Assembly: GCA_039527025.1 (NCBI GenBank)
Contig: BAAAJN010000006.1
Coordinates: 62,001 to 126,000 of the forward strand
Source: Microlunatus lacustris
GTDB lineage: Bacteria; Actinomycetota; Actinomycetes; Propionibacteriales; Propionibacteriaceae
DNA length: 64,000 bases
Direction: 5' to 3'
The notes under the pieces were generated by a model. It was given only the letters and a program-made list of their open reading frames with translations. It had not been told where the DNA came from and did not search any database. A program made the translations under genes and the position numbers. Position 1 is the stretch's first letter. Each line of letters opens with the position of its first letter. This document shows, one piece after another, positions 33,938 to 42,962 of this stretch.

Positions 33938-35236
33938 CTATGAGGGGGCAGCGCGACCTATCACGACGACCGTTACGTTGGGAAAGGCGCCGTCCTTCAG
34001 GCAACGCCGCCCGTCGACCACGACTCGGACCCCGGGGAGATCACGCGTTGTCCAGTGTGCGTAATCGTCGTGGTCGGTCTGAACAATGGCGATGTCAACT
34101 TGCGCACCTGCCACGTACGGTGCCAGACCAAGTGATCGCAGCTCATCGTCCTGGTAGAGGGGATCGTGCACTGTCACAGCGGCCCCGGCGGACTTAAGTG
34201 ACTCGACGAGCGCGAAGACTCCAGAGAAGGCAGTCTCCTTGACCCCACCCCGGTAAGCCGCCCCGAGCACCACAGTTCGGGCGCCGGCCAGATTCCCGTA
34301 TGCCGCCGCTGCCAACCCGACGGCGTAGCCCGGCATCGACGCGTTCGCCTCTCGGGCAGCTCGCACCACCGTCGCGTCTGGATCGCTCCACAGGTACAGC
34401 CGGGGATACACCGGTATGCAGTGACCGCCCACGGCAATGCCGGGCTGGTGGATGTGGCTGTACGGCTGCGAGTTGCTCGCCTCGATCACCTGGTAGATGT
34501 CGATGCCGTTGCCAGCGGCGAACTTGGCGAACTGGTTGGCCAACCCGATGTTGACGTCCCTGTAGGTGGTCTCGGTCAGCTTCGCCAGCTCGGCGGCCTC
34601 CGCGCTGCCGAGGTCCCAGACCCCGTTCCCGCGCGGAAGGTCCGGCCGGTGGTCAAACTCGAGCACGGCCTCGTAGAAGGCACGCGCCTGCTTCGCGCCG
34701 ACTTCGCTTAGCGCGCCAATGAGCTTGGGATACTTCCTCAGGTCGGCGAACACCCGCCCGGTCAGTACCCGCTCCGGTGAGAAGACGAGGTGGAAGTCCT
34801 CGCCCTCCACCAAGCCGGAGTACTGCTCAAGCTGCGGCTTCCACCGGGTGCGCGTCGTGCCGACCGGCAGCGTGGTCTCGTAGGAAACGAGGGTCCCGGG
34901 GCGCAGTCCGCGACCGATATCCGCCGTGGCGGCGTCCATCCATCCGAAATCCGGTTCGGCCGCCTCGTTGACGAACAACGGGACGACCACCACCACGGCG
35001 TCGGCCTCCGCCACCGCCGCTGCCGTATCGGTCGTGGCACGCAGCCGACCGGCCTGCACCATCTCCGACAGCTTCTCCTCCAACTGAAACTCCCCCGGAA
35101 ACGGGGCGTCCCCGCGGTTGACCTGCTCAACGACCAGGTCGTTGACGTCGGCCCCGACGACTTGGTGTCCGCGCCCGGCGAACTGCACGGCAAGAGGTAG
35201 ACCGATCTTGCCCAGCGCCACGACGGCGATCCTCAC
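33938..35236 (-). CDS. wbpA: nucleotide-sugar 6-dehydrogenase (WbpA-like)
   Basis: 432 residues, three-domain UDP-sugar dehydrogenase. The catalytic cysteine is Cys273 in VGGHCIPVYPRLY. SYETTLPVGTTR, FSPERVLTG and AELAKLTETTYRDVNIGLANQ are family landmarks. The N-terminal NAD motif is ALGKIG, with Ala at the first conserved glycine. It oxidises C6 of a UDP-amino sugar to the uronic acid. Its operon with WbpB/E/D-like genes points to UDP-GlcNAc as substrate rather than UDP-ManNAc or UDP-Glc. Confidence 0.88.
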   Translation of the reverse strand: MRIAVVALGKIGLPLAVQFAGRGHQVVGADVNDLVVEQVNRGDAPFPGEFQLEEKLSEMVQAGRLRATTDTAAAVAEADAVVVVVPLFVNEAAEPDFGWMDAATADIGRGLRPGTLVSYETTLPVGTTRTRWKPQLEQYSGLVEGEDFHLVFSPERVLTGRVFADLRKYPKLIGALSEVGAKQARAFYEAVLEFDHRPDLPRGNGVWDLGSAEAAELAKLTETTYRDVNIGLANQFAKFAAGNGIDIYQVIEASNSQPYSHIHQPGIAVGGHCIPVYPRLYLWSDPDATVVRAAREANASMPGYAVGLAAAAYGNLAGARTVVLGAAYRGGVKETAFSGVFALVESLKSAGAAVTVHDPLYQDDELRSLGLAPYVAGAQVDIAIVQTDHDDYAHWTTRDLPGVRVVVDGRRCLKDGAFPNVTVVVIGRAAPS

Positions 35237-36231
35237 AGCGGCGCCTCCACCTGGACTGTCGAGCCGTGGCGGGCGGACTCGATGATTGCCTCGGCCACCA
35301 CCACGGTGACCAGCCCCTGCTCCATGGTCACGATGTCAGCCTTCATCCCCAGCAAGGCGTCGCGGAAGTTCTCGTGCTCGACTCGGAGCGGCTCCGGCTT
35401 GGCGATGGCATAGCGGATGACGTCCCCCTCGGACACGCCGCGGAACTGCTGAAGGCCGCCCCAGGTGGTGGGTACCGACCCGTTCGCATAGAACGTCAGA
35501 TCCGCCGTCAAGGTGTCGGCGACGAAGGCGCCGCACTCCCCGGTGATGATTGTCACCCGCTCCTTCAACGGCGAGAGCCAGTTCACCAGGTGGTTGGTGA
35601 CCGTACCGTCGGCGAGCATGCCGACCACGGCGACCAGGTCCTCGTGCTGTCGTCCGCTCTTGAACGCGGTGCGAGCCGAGACAGATGTGAAGCGCTGCTG
35701 CGCCACCCACGCCGTGAGGTCGATGTCGTGCGTAGCCAAGTCCTTGACCACCCCGACGTCCGCGATTCGACCCGGAAACGGACCCTGGCGCCGCGTGATG
35801 ATCTGGTAGACCGTCCCCAGCTCACCCTGCTCGATCCTCCTCCGCGCGGACTGGAGGGCGGGGTTGTAGCGCTCGATGTGCCCGACCGCTCCGATCAGGC
35901 CCGATCCGGCGAAGGCCTCGGCCAGTTTGCGGGCCGAGACCACGTCCTGCGCCAGCGGCTTCTCGATGAGAGCGTGAACCCCGGCCGCCGCCAACTCGAG
36001 TCCGATCTCCTCGTGCAGGGCGGTGGGAACCGCGACGACGCAGTAGTCCAGCCCGAGCTTGATCAGGTCCTCGACGGTGGACAGCACGGGCCGGCCGCCG
36101 GCCACCCCGTGCACGTCTCCTTGACCGTCCGCCATGCCGACGAGCTCCACCCCGTCGAGGGTGGAGAGCACCCTGGCGTGGTGACGGCCCATCATTCCCA
36201 GGCCCACCAGGCCTGCTCGCAAGCTGCTCAT
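35233..36231 (-). CDS. wbpB: Gfo/Idh/MocA sugar 3-dehydrogenase (WbpB/WlbA-like)
   Basis: 332 residues. NAD motif GLVGLGMMGRHHARVL, catalytic EKPLA, and GHIERYNPA plus DVGVVKDLATHDIDL typical of the WlbA/WbpB branch. It oxidises C3 of UDP-GlcNAc uronic acid to the 3-keto sugar. It overlaps the flanking genes by four bases on both sides, so it sits mid-operon between aminotransferase and dehydrogenase. Confidence 0.87.
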   Translation of the reverse strand: MSSLRAGLVGLGMMGRHHARVLSTLDGVELVGMADGQGDVHGVAGGRPVLSTVEDLIKLGLDYCVVAVPTALHEEIGLELAAAGVHALIEKPLAQDVVSARKLAEAFAGSGLIGAVGHIERYNPALQSARRRIEQGELGTVYQIITRRQGPFPGRIADVGVVKDLATHDIDLTAWVAQQRFTSVSARTAFKSGRQHEDLVAVVGMLADGTVTNHLVNWLSPLKERVTIITGECGAFVADTLTADLTFYANGSVPTTWGGLQQFRGVSEGDVIRYAIAKPEPLRVEHENFRDALLGMKADIVTMEQGLVTVVVAEAIIESARHGSTVQVEAPL

Positions 36232-37328
36232 CGCGACGCCCCCGCCCGGGCCACGGCGTTCACAGCGGTCACGATCCGCTCCAGATCACCCTCGGAAACC
36301 GAGGGATGCACCGGGAGCGACAGGCACTCCCGCGCTGCCCGATCGGTCTCGGGCAGGTCGACGTCAGAGCGCAGCGAGGGCAGTCGGTGGTTCGGCACCG
36401 GGTAGAACATGCCGGACCCGACCTGGTGCTCCTCACGCAACGCCTTGGCCATCCCGTCCCGGTCCTCGGGCACCCGCACCGTGTACTGGTGGAACACGTG
36501 CACCGCCCGCGGATCGACTACCGGGACGACCACGCCCTCCAGATGAGCGGACAGAAAGGCTGCGTTCTGCTGCCGCGTGCGGGTCCAGCCCGCCACCTTG
36601 GTGAGCTGGACACGACCGATGGCGGCGTGCAGGTCGGTCATCCGGGCGTTGTAGCCGACGATCTCGTTCTCGTACTGCCGCTGCATGCCCTGGTTGCGGT
36701 AGAGCCGGAGCAACCGCTCGACCTCGGCCGACGCCACGGACACCATGCCACCCTCCCCGGAGGTCATGTTCTTGGTCGGGTAGAGCGAGAACATGCCGAA
36801 GGAGCCGAAAGCGCCAACCGGAGTGCCGTTGAAAGACGCCCCGTGGGCCTGCGCGGCGTCTTCGAAGATCTGCAGGCCGTGCTGTTCGGAGAGGGATTGC
36901 AGGGCGGCCATGTCGGCCGGGTGACCGTACAGGTGAACGGGCATGATCCCTACCGTGCGAGGCGTGATGGTCGCCTCGACGGCGGAGGCGTCCAGGCAGA
37001 AGGTGGCCGGGTCGATGTCCGCGAAGATCGGAGTGGCTCCGGTCAGCGCGACAGAGTTGGCTGTCGCGGCGAAGGTAAAGGACGGGACGATCACCTCATC
37101 GCCCGGCCCCACGCCTGCGGACAGCAGCCCGAGATGCAGCCCGGACGTGCCCGAGTTCACGGCGACGCAGGCCCGGTCGAGGCCGAAGTGATCGCTGAAC
37201 TCCTGCTCGAAGGCCGCCACCTCCGGCCCCTGAGCCAGCATGCCGCTGCGCAGCACCCGGTCGACAGCCGCCCGCTCCTCGTCCCCGATCAGCGGGCGGG
37301 CGGGCGGGATGAAGGCCTGCTCAGTCAT
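36228..37328 (-). CDS. wbpE: DegT-family 3-aminotransferase (WbpE/WlbC-like)
   Basis: 366 residues. PLP lysine 186 in SLYPTKNMTSGEGG; VPSFTFAATANSV and FEDAAQAHGA are family motifs. In WbpE/WlbC it aminates the 3-keto uronic acid sugar made by the WbpB-like enzyme. It overlaps the next gene downstream by four bases and the upstream acetyltransferase gene by eight. It is clearly different from the second aminotransferase at 21468-22628. Confidence 0.87.
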   Translation of the reverse strand: MTEQAFIPPARPLIGDEERAAVDRVLRSGMLAQGPEVAAFEQEFSDHFGLDRACVAVNSGTSGLHLGLLSAGVGPGDEVIVPSFTFAATANSVALTGATPIFADIDPATFCLDASAVEATITPRTVGIMPVHLYGHPADMAALQSLSEQHGLQIFEDAAQAHGASFNGTPVGAFGSFGMFSLYPTKNMTSGEGGMVSVASAEVERLLRLYRNQGMQRQYENEIVGYNARMTDLHAAIGRVQLTKVAGWTRTRQQNAAFLSAHLEGVVVPVVDPRAVHVFHQYTVRVPEDRDGMAKALREEHQVGSGMFYPVPNHRLPSLRSDVDLPETDRAARECLSLPVHPSVSEGDLERIVTAVNAVARAGASR

Positions 37329-37956
37329 GGCTCTCCTGGGAGGTCGTGGAGCGGCTGTCCGCCGGCACGTGATCTACGCTGAGGGCCCCGTCGTGCTCGG
37401 TGTAGGTCTCGCCCGTCGCCGGGCAACACCAGTGGTCTTCAGCGGTCTGCTGGAGCGGGACACCGGCACGACCGACCCAGCCGATCTGCCGGGCCGGGGT
37501 GCCGACCACCAGTGCGTGGGCAGCGACATCAGTGATGACCACCGCCCCGGCTGCCACCAGGGACCAGGCACCGATCGTGACTGGTGCGACGCAGACCGCG
37601 CGCGCGCCGATTGAGGCACCCGTGTGGACAGTGACACCCACAGGCTGCCAGTCCTCGCCGCTCTTGAGGCGCCCGTCGGGCATGATCGCGCGCGGGAAGT
37701 GATCGTTGGTGAAGACGGCTGCCGGCCCGACGAACACACCGTCCTCCAGCACCGCAGGCTCGTAGACCAGCGCATAGTTCTGGAGCTTGCAGCGGTCGCC
37801 GAGGCGGACGCCGGATCCGACGTAGGCGCCGCGGCCGACGACGCAGTCACGCCCGAGCCGCGCCCCTTCACGGACCTGGGCGAGGTGCCACACGGTCGTA
37901 CCCACCCCGAGCTGCGCGGAGGCGGCGACGTCCGCACTCGGGTGCACGGTGGTCAC
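37321..37956 (-). CDS. wbpD: hexapeptide-repeat 3-N-acetyltransferase (WbpD/WlbB-like)
   Basis: 211 residues. Repeats such as LGVGTTVWHLAQVREGARLGRDCVVGRGAYVGSGVRLGDRCKLQNYALVYE and the catalytic VFTNDHFPRA are typical of WbpD. A C-terminal stretch with HWCCPATGETY looks like a small added strand. It would acetylate the 3-amino group, giving a UDP-2,3-diacetamido-2,3-dideoxy uronic acid. First of the four Wbp-like genes, overlapping the dehydratase gene by four bases. Confidence 0.86.
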   Translation of the reverse strand: MTTVHPSADVAASAQLGVGTTVWHLAQVREGARLGRDCVVGRGAYVGSGVRLGDRCKLQNYALVYEPAVLEDGVFVGPAAVFTNDHFPRAIMPDGRLKSGEDWQPVGVTVHTGASIGARAVCVAPVTIGAWSLVAAGAVVITDVAAHALVVGTPARQIGWVGRAGVPLQQTAEDHWCCPATGETYTEHDGALSVDHVPADSRSTTSQESHD

Positions 37957-39788
37957 GATCGCGTCCTGAGTTCACCAGAACGATCTGCGCGGCGGTCCTG
38001 CAGTGGATAGCTCTCCGGGAGCCGGTGGTGAGACCGGGCGGCTCCGAGGGCCATCTCGAGGCTCTCGGGCAGGAAGGGCACTTCGGCCGGGTCCAGGGGT
38101 GGCACCGGGACGTGGGAGATCTGCGGGTGGCGCCTCCGCTGCCCGAGCTCGTTCTCGCTCAGCAGCACCTCGTGCATCTTTTCACCAGGGCGCAGGCCGG
38201 TGAAGATGATGTCGACGTCAGCGCGGGACTTGGCCACAAGGCGGCGCGCGACATCAAGGATCTTGACCGGCTGCCCCATGTCGAGCACCAGGACCTCGCC
38301 ACCCCGCCCGATGGCCGCAGCCTGGATGGTCAGCTCGCAGGCCTCAGGGATGGTCATGAAGTAGCGGGTGATGTCAGGGTGCGTGACTGTCACCGGCCCG
38401 CCGGCTTTGATCTGCGCGGCGAAGGTGTGCAGCATCGAGCCACGGCTCCCGAGCACGTTCCCGAAACGAACCGAAAGATAGGTCCCGTGCTGGTGCTCGG
38501 CGTACCAGGCGGTGAGCCGTTCCGCCATGCGCTTCGTCTTCCCGAGCACGCTGGTGGGGTCCGCCGCCTTGTCGGTGGAGATGTTGACGAAGGTCGCGCA
38601 GCCGTACTTGGCCGCCGCACGGAGCACGTTCAGCGTGCCGAGGACGTTGGTCTTCCAACCCTCGTCCGGGTACTGCTCCAACATCGGCAGGTGCTTGAGC
38701 GCCGCGGCGTGGAACACCACCTCAGGACGGTGGGCGGCGAAGATTGCGTCGAGCGCCTGCTCGTCGCGGATGTCGCACAGCACCATGTCCGGCGTGTCCA
38801 GCAAACCCCTGCCGTAGATGGACAGCTGGACCCCGTGCAGACCGGACTCGTCCCGGTCGAGCATCACCAGCTCCTTGGGGCCGAACCGGTGCACCTGTCG
38901 GGCCAGCTCGGAGCCGATGGAGCCGCCGGCGCCGGTCACCAGGACTACTCGGTCGGTGAGGTAGCTGGCGATCTCGCCGAGGTCGGTCTCCACCTGGTGG
39001 CGACCGAGGATGTCGGCGATGTCCACCTCGCGGATGTCACTCAGGTGAACCCGACCGTCGATCAGGTCCTGCACGGCTGGCAGGACCAGCAGCCGGAGCC
39101 CAGCACTTTCCACCGTGCTCGAGACGCGACGCACCAAGTCGGAATCTGCGTGGGTGATCGCGAGGATGACGGTCGTGGCGCCGCGCTCGGCAGCGACGTC
39201 GACGAGCTTCTGCTCCCCGCCCAGCACCGGGACACCGAGCATCCGCAGGTTCCGCTTACCCCGGGCGTCATCGATGAAGCCGACCACCCGATAGGGCGAC
39301 TTCCGCTCTTGCACGATCAGGCGCAGCAGCTGGTAACCGGCGTTGCCGGCCCCGTAGATCAGGACACGCTCGGCGTCGGCGTCGGGCGCCAACCGCTCAC
39401 GCCAGGCCCGGTAGGACCAGCGGCCCGCGGCCATCACCAGCAGCGCCACCGGGGGAGTCAGGACCGCGGTGGCGCGGGGAAAGGGGCCAACTTGCCAGAA
39501 TCCGACGAAGGCGACGGCCAGAAGCAAGCCGACGACCGCGACCGTGACAGCCAGCCCGAGACTCTCCTCGAAGGTGGCGATGCGGTAGCGGCCCCGGTAG
39601 AGCATCAAGACTGTGCCGGCCACGACCTGGAGCAGGCAGGCCGCGAGGACGTAGGCAGCCACACTCGACCAGAGGATCGCATCCAGATCGAAGTCGTAAC
39701 GAGCACCCACGACGATGAGGGTCGCCACCACCCAGCTGGCGCAGTCCCAGACGGCGCGCAACACTCGACGGAAGGTGGAGTACGGCAA
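37953..39788 (-). CDS. membrane-bound nucleotide-sugar 4,6-dehydratase (PglF/WbpM/CapD-like)
   Basis: 611 residues. About four N-terminal membrane helices, then a CoA-binding-like domain (VLIYGAGNAGYQLLRLI) and an SDR domain (LVTGAGGSIGSELARQ). STDKAADPTSVLGKTKRMAE has no catalytic Tyr, as in this class. It makes 4-keto-6-deoxy UDP-GlcNAc. I place the start at TTG 39788, with GAAAGG upstream and a TATGAT box at 39846-39851; the frame is open to 40109, but that would overlap the divergent LCP gene. Heads the minus-strand operon down to 33938. Confidence 0.88.
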   Translation of the reverse strand: MPYSTFRRVLRAVWDCASWVVATLIVVGARYDFDLDAILWSSVAAYVLAACLLQVVAGTVLMLYRGRYRIATFEESLGLAVTVAVVGLLLAVAFVGFWQVGPFPRATAVLTPPVALLVMAAGRWSYRAWRERLAPDADAERVLIYGAGNAGYQLLRLIVQERKSPYRVVGFIDDARGKRNLRMLGVPVLGGEQKLVDVAAERGATTVILAITHADSDLVRRVSSTVESAGLRLLVLPAVQDLIDGRVHLSDIREVDIADILGRHQVETDLGEIASYLTDRVVLVTGAGGSIGSELARQVHRFGPKELVMLDRDESGLHGVQLSIYGRGLLDTPDMVLCDIRDEQALDAIFAAHRPEVVFHAAALKHLPMLEQYPDEGWKTNVLGTLNVLRAAAKYGCATFVNISTDKAADPTSVLGKTKRMAERLTAWYAEHQHGTYLSVRFGNVLGSRGSMLHTFAAQIKAGGPVTVTHPDITRYFMTIPEACELTIQAAAIGRGGEVLVLDMGQPVKILDVARRLVAKSRADVDIIFTGLRPGEKMHEVLLSENELGQRRRHPQISHVPVPPLDPAEVPFLPESLEMALGAARSHHRLPESYPLQDRRADRSGELRTRS

Positions 39789-40028
39789 GTGAAGACCTTT
39801 CGTCTGCCATCCCCGAGCTAAGACGAATTTGTTCAAGCCCGGCCGATCATAGCGGGAAAGGGCAGTCGTCACCACCGGTCCGAGGTGTGGCCCAATGAGC
39901 CGGAGAGGCCATTGCGCACTTACAAAATTCGGGTGAACATGGTAAAGACTGCCCTCACGCCGCGTGCCGTAGAATCCGAGGACTGAGCGCAGGATCGGGG
40001 GAGGCTGCGGACGACTCGACATGACGGG
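39789..40028. promoter_or_regulatory. divergent promoter region, dehydratase operon and LCP gene
   Basis: On the minus strand TATGAT (39846-39851) is a strong -10 box, with a weak TGGTGA at 39869-39874. On the plus strand TAGAAT at 39970-39975 is a -10 candidate without a clear -35 box. Sequence in between is more A/T-rich than its surroundings. Confidence 0.5.
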
Positions 40029-41057
40029 ATGCATGTGTCCACCTTCTTCCCACCCGAGAGCGACGCGCCCGCCGACGAGGTGGAGAATCCGACACCACGC
40101 CGCAGGCACCGGGGACTGGCGATCGCGCTGATCGCCCTCGCGGTCATCGTCGTGGGGGCGATGGCCTCGGCGGCCCTTTACGTCGGCAGCGTCGACCGGA
40201 CGGTCGACAGCAACGTGCAGGTGGGCCAGGACCTACCGCCCGAGGTCCCGGAGGACGAGGGCGAGGAGCCCCGACCGCCCAAGGTCGCCACCGACGCCGT
40301 CAACTACGTGATCATGGGCTCCGACACCGGCTCAGCGGGCCGCAGCGACGTCCTGATGGTCGCCCACCTCGCCGCCGACCGGCAGAGCGCGGCGCTGATC
40401 TCCTTCCCCCGTGACATGTGGGTCAGCATTCCCGGGCACGGCAAGAACAAGATCAACGCCGCCTACGCCTTCGGTGGGCCCCAACTGACCGTCCGGACTC
40501 TCGAAGGACTGCTGAAGACACGGATGGATCACACCGTCCAGATCGACTTCGAGGGCTTCGTCCAGGTCACCAAAGACCTCGGGGGTGTGACGGTCGACAA
40601 CCCGCACTACTCCCGGTCGGGCGAGTGGGAGTTCCCCGTGGGCGAGATCACCCTCGAGGGCGACCAGGCCCTCGCCTACGTCCGGGAGCGCAAGCAACTT
40701 CCCCGTGGCGACCTGGACCGGGCCGAGCGGCAGCGGCTGGTGGCCCAGGCCATCCTCGAGCAGGCCCTGAGCCCCGAGACCATCGCCAACCCGCTGAAGT
40801 TCAACCGGATCGTCGGCTCGGTGGCCAAGCAGGTCACCGTCGACCGGGGCCTCACCGGCTCCGAGATGCGCAAGACCGCCCTCTCCGTCCGGTTCAAGCC
40901 CGACGACATCGCGTCGCTGCAGGCGCCGATCTCAGGTTTCGCCACCAGGAACGGTCAGAGCGTCGATCTGGTGGACGAGGCGAAGCTCGACGAACTCGCC
41001 GAGGCTCTCCGCGACGACGACCTGCAGAGTTACCTGGACCGCTACCCGCGCAGCTGA
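40029..41057 (+). CDS. LytR-CpsA-Psr (LCP) family glycopolymer ligase
   Basis: 342 residues. Basic cytoplasmic N-terminus, one membrane segment (about 29-52), then the LCP domain: MGSDTGSAGRSDVLMVAHL, LISFPRDMWVSIPGHGKNKINAAYAFGG and ALAYVRERKQLPRGDLDRAERQR carry the conserved Asp and Arg residues that bind the pyrophosphate lipid. It transfers lipid-linked glycopolymers to peptidoglycan or arabinogalactan. Its place beside the polysaccharide locus suggests it attaches that polymer. ATG 40029 has no good ribosome-binding site; GTG 40035 is an alternative. Confidence 0.88.
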   Translation: MHVSTFFPPESDAPADEVENPTPRRRHRGLAIALIALAVIVVGAMASAALYVGSVDRTVDSNVQVGQDLPPEVPEDEGEEPRPPKVATDAVNYVIMGSDTGSAGRSDVLMVAHLAADRQSAALISFPRDMWVSIPGHGKNKINAAYAFGGPQLTVRTLEGLLKTRMDHTVQIDFEGFVQVTKDLGGVTVDNPHYSRSGEWEFPVGEITLEGDQALAYVRERKQLPRGDLDRAERQRLVAQAILEQALSPETIANPLKFNRIVGSVAKQVTVDRGLTGSEMRKTALSVRFKPDDIASLQAPISGFATRNGQSVDLVDEAKLDELAEALRDDDLQSYLDRYPRS

Positions 41058-41105
41058 ACAGGGCCGCCTCGAGGACGACCCGGCTCAGGCGCGGCCCACC
41101 GCCGC

Positions 41106-41846
41106 TCAGCGGGGGAAGTACTCCGGCCGCGGGGTGAAGATCAGGTTCTGGCCCACGACGCCGCGCGGCCGACGGAGGCCGTGCACGATCTCAGCGGCCA
41201 CCTCGGCGGGGTCCATCATCCGCTCGGCGGGGATCTTCCACTGCTCCATCATCGGGGTGTCCATCGCCGCCGGCATGATGCCTTGGATGCGGCACGGGTG
41301 CGAGAACTCGCGCACCTCGGTCTGGAAGATCTCCGTCGCCTTGGCGAAGGCCGCCTTCGAGCTGTTGTAGGCCACCGCGCCACTGCCGACGGTGACCGCG
41401 GAGATGGAGATGACGTTGAAGATCTCCGCCTCGGTGTCCTCGGTCCGCACGCCGAGGTAGCCGTTGAGGAAGGCCTGCATGAGGAACACCGGGCCGTGGC
41501 AGTTGACGGCGAACACCTGGGCGTAGGCGCCCTCGTCCACGTCGGTGAGGTATCCCGGCCGGTCGATGCCGGCGACGTTCACCAGGATGTCGAACCGGGC
41601 CCCGAAGCGCTCGAAGAGGGAGGAGACGACGGTGGTGCGGTCCTCGCTCACGGTGACGTCCAGCCGGACGGCTTCGCCGGAGCCACCCGCCGACTCGATC
41701 GCCTCGACGGTCACCTTCGCGCCGGCCTCGTCGATGTCGGCGGCCACCGCGTGCACCCCCTGGGCCGCCAGCGCCAGGCAGGTCGCCCGCCCCAGGCCGC
41801 TCGCTCCGCCGGTGACCAGCGCCACCCGCCCGTCCAGTCCTGCCAC
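41106..41846 (-). CDS. short-chain dehydrogenase/reductase
   Basis: 246 residues, classical SDR. Cofactor motif TGGASGLG, structural NVAG, catalytic Ser in SISAVTVGSG and Tyr-x-x-x-Lys in YNSSK. The DIDEAG following the second strand has an Asp that favours NAD(H). GTG 41846 has AGGAGG five bases upstream. Substrate unknown. Confidence 0.85.
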   Translation of the reverse strand: MAGLDGRVALVTGGASGLGRATCLALAAQGVHAVAADIDEAGAKVTVEAIESAGGSGEAVRLDVTVSEDRTTVVSSLFERFGARFDILVNVAGIDRPGYLTDVDEGAYAQVFAVNCHGPVFLMQAFLNGYLGVRTEDTEAEIFNVISISAVTVGSGAVAYNSSKAAFAKATEIFQTEVREFSHPCRIQGIMPAAMDTPMMEQWKIPAERMMDPAEVAAEIVHGLRRPRGVVGQNLIFTPRPEYFPR

Positions 41847-41972
41847 GCGCACCTCCTCGTCCACCGACCGGCCTACCCGGTCGCCGAACCCGTACCGTAC
41901 ACAGCAGGTAGGAAGCCCGAGCGCTGGGTAGGAGAGGGTGGGATTCCCACTCCTCCGACCGAACGGCACTGC

Positions 41973-42938
41973 GTGCGCATCCTGCTCTGGAACGTCCACG
42001 GCGGCTACAGCGACTCCCTGACCAGCGGCGGACACACCTACCTGTACCTGCCCGCCGACGAGCACGGCAGCGGCGGACTCCCCCGGCTGGACCGGCCCGA
42101 CGGGGTCGACGTCCGGCTGACCAGCCCCGAGGAGCTGCGGGACGCACCCCCGGACGTCGTCATCCTGCAGCGACCCGAAGAGCTGGACCTGGCCGTGGCC
42201 GCCGGCGTCCGCCCCGGGGTGGACGCGCCGGCCGTCTTCTGCGAGCACAACACCCCGCGCGGCGACGTCCCCGACAGCCGGCACCCGCTGGCCGACCGGG
42301 ACGACCTGACGATCGTGCACGTCACCCACTTCAACGCCCTGTTCTGGGACTGCGGCAGCACCCGCACCGCGGTGGTCGAGCACGGCATCGTCGACCCGGG
42401 CCCGCTCTACACCGGCGCTCTCCCCCACCTGGCCTTCGTGGTCAACGAGCCGGTGCGTCGCTGGCGCAACACCGGCACCGACCTGCTGACCCGCTTCGCC
42501 GAACACCCCGTGGACGCCTTCGGCATCGACGCCGACCTGCTGCCGGCCGCGCTGCCCGGCTCGCCGCGCGTCCACTACGCCGGCAACCTCACCCCGTCGG
42601 AGCTGTACGCGGAACTGGCGCAACGCCGGGCCTACCTGCACCTGAACCGCTGGACCTCGCTGGGGCTGTCGCTGATCCAGGCGATGCTGCTCGGCCTGCC
42701 CGTGCTGGTGCTGGACACCACCGAGGCGTCCCGGGCGGTACCCCCGGGTGCGGGTGCCCTCTCCACCGACGTGGAGGTGCTGCGCCGCGAAGCCGCCCGA
42801 CTGCTGGCCGACCCCGACGAGGCGGCCGCGCGCGGGCAGGTCGCCCGCGCGGCGGCTCTCGAGCGCTACGGCCTGGAGCGCTTCTGCCGCGCCTGGGACG
42901 CCGTGCTGGAGCGCGCCATCGAGCAGCACGCCCCCTGA
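41973..42938 (+). CDS. glycosyltransferase, GT-B fold
   Basis: 321 residues. RILLWNVHGGYSDSLTSGGHTYLYLP at the N-terminus and a C-terminal half with YLHLNRWTSLGLSLIQAMLLGLPVLVLDTTEASRAVP, the donor-binding GT4-like pattern. I start at GTG 41973; the ribosome-binding site is weak. Divergent from the SDR and 24 bases ahead of the HAD gene, with which it probably forms a unit. Acceptor and donor cannot be told. Confidence 0.75.
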   Translation: MRILLWNVHGGYSDSLTSGGHTYLYLPADEHGSGGLPRLDRPDGVDVRLTSPEELRDAPPDVVILQRPEELDLAVAAGVRPGVDAPAVFCEHNTPRGDVPDSRHPLADRDDLTIVHVTHFNALFWDCGSTRTAVVEHGIVDPGPLYTGALPHLAFVVNEPVRRWRNTGTDLLTRFAEHPVDAFGIDADLLPAALPGSPRVHYAGNLTPSELYAELAQRRAYLHLNRWTSLGLSLIQAMLLGLPVLVLDTTEASRAVPPGAGALSTDVEVLRREAARLLADPDEAAARGQVARAAALERYGLERFCRAWDAVLERAIEQHAP

Positions 42939-42962
42939 ATGGACCCTCGAGAGGAACCACCC

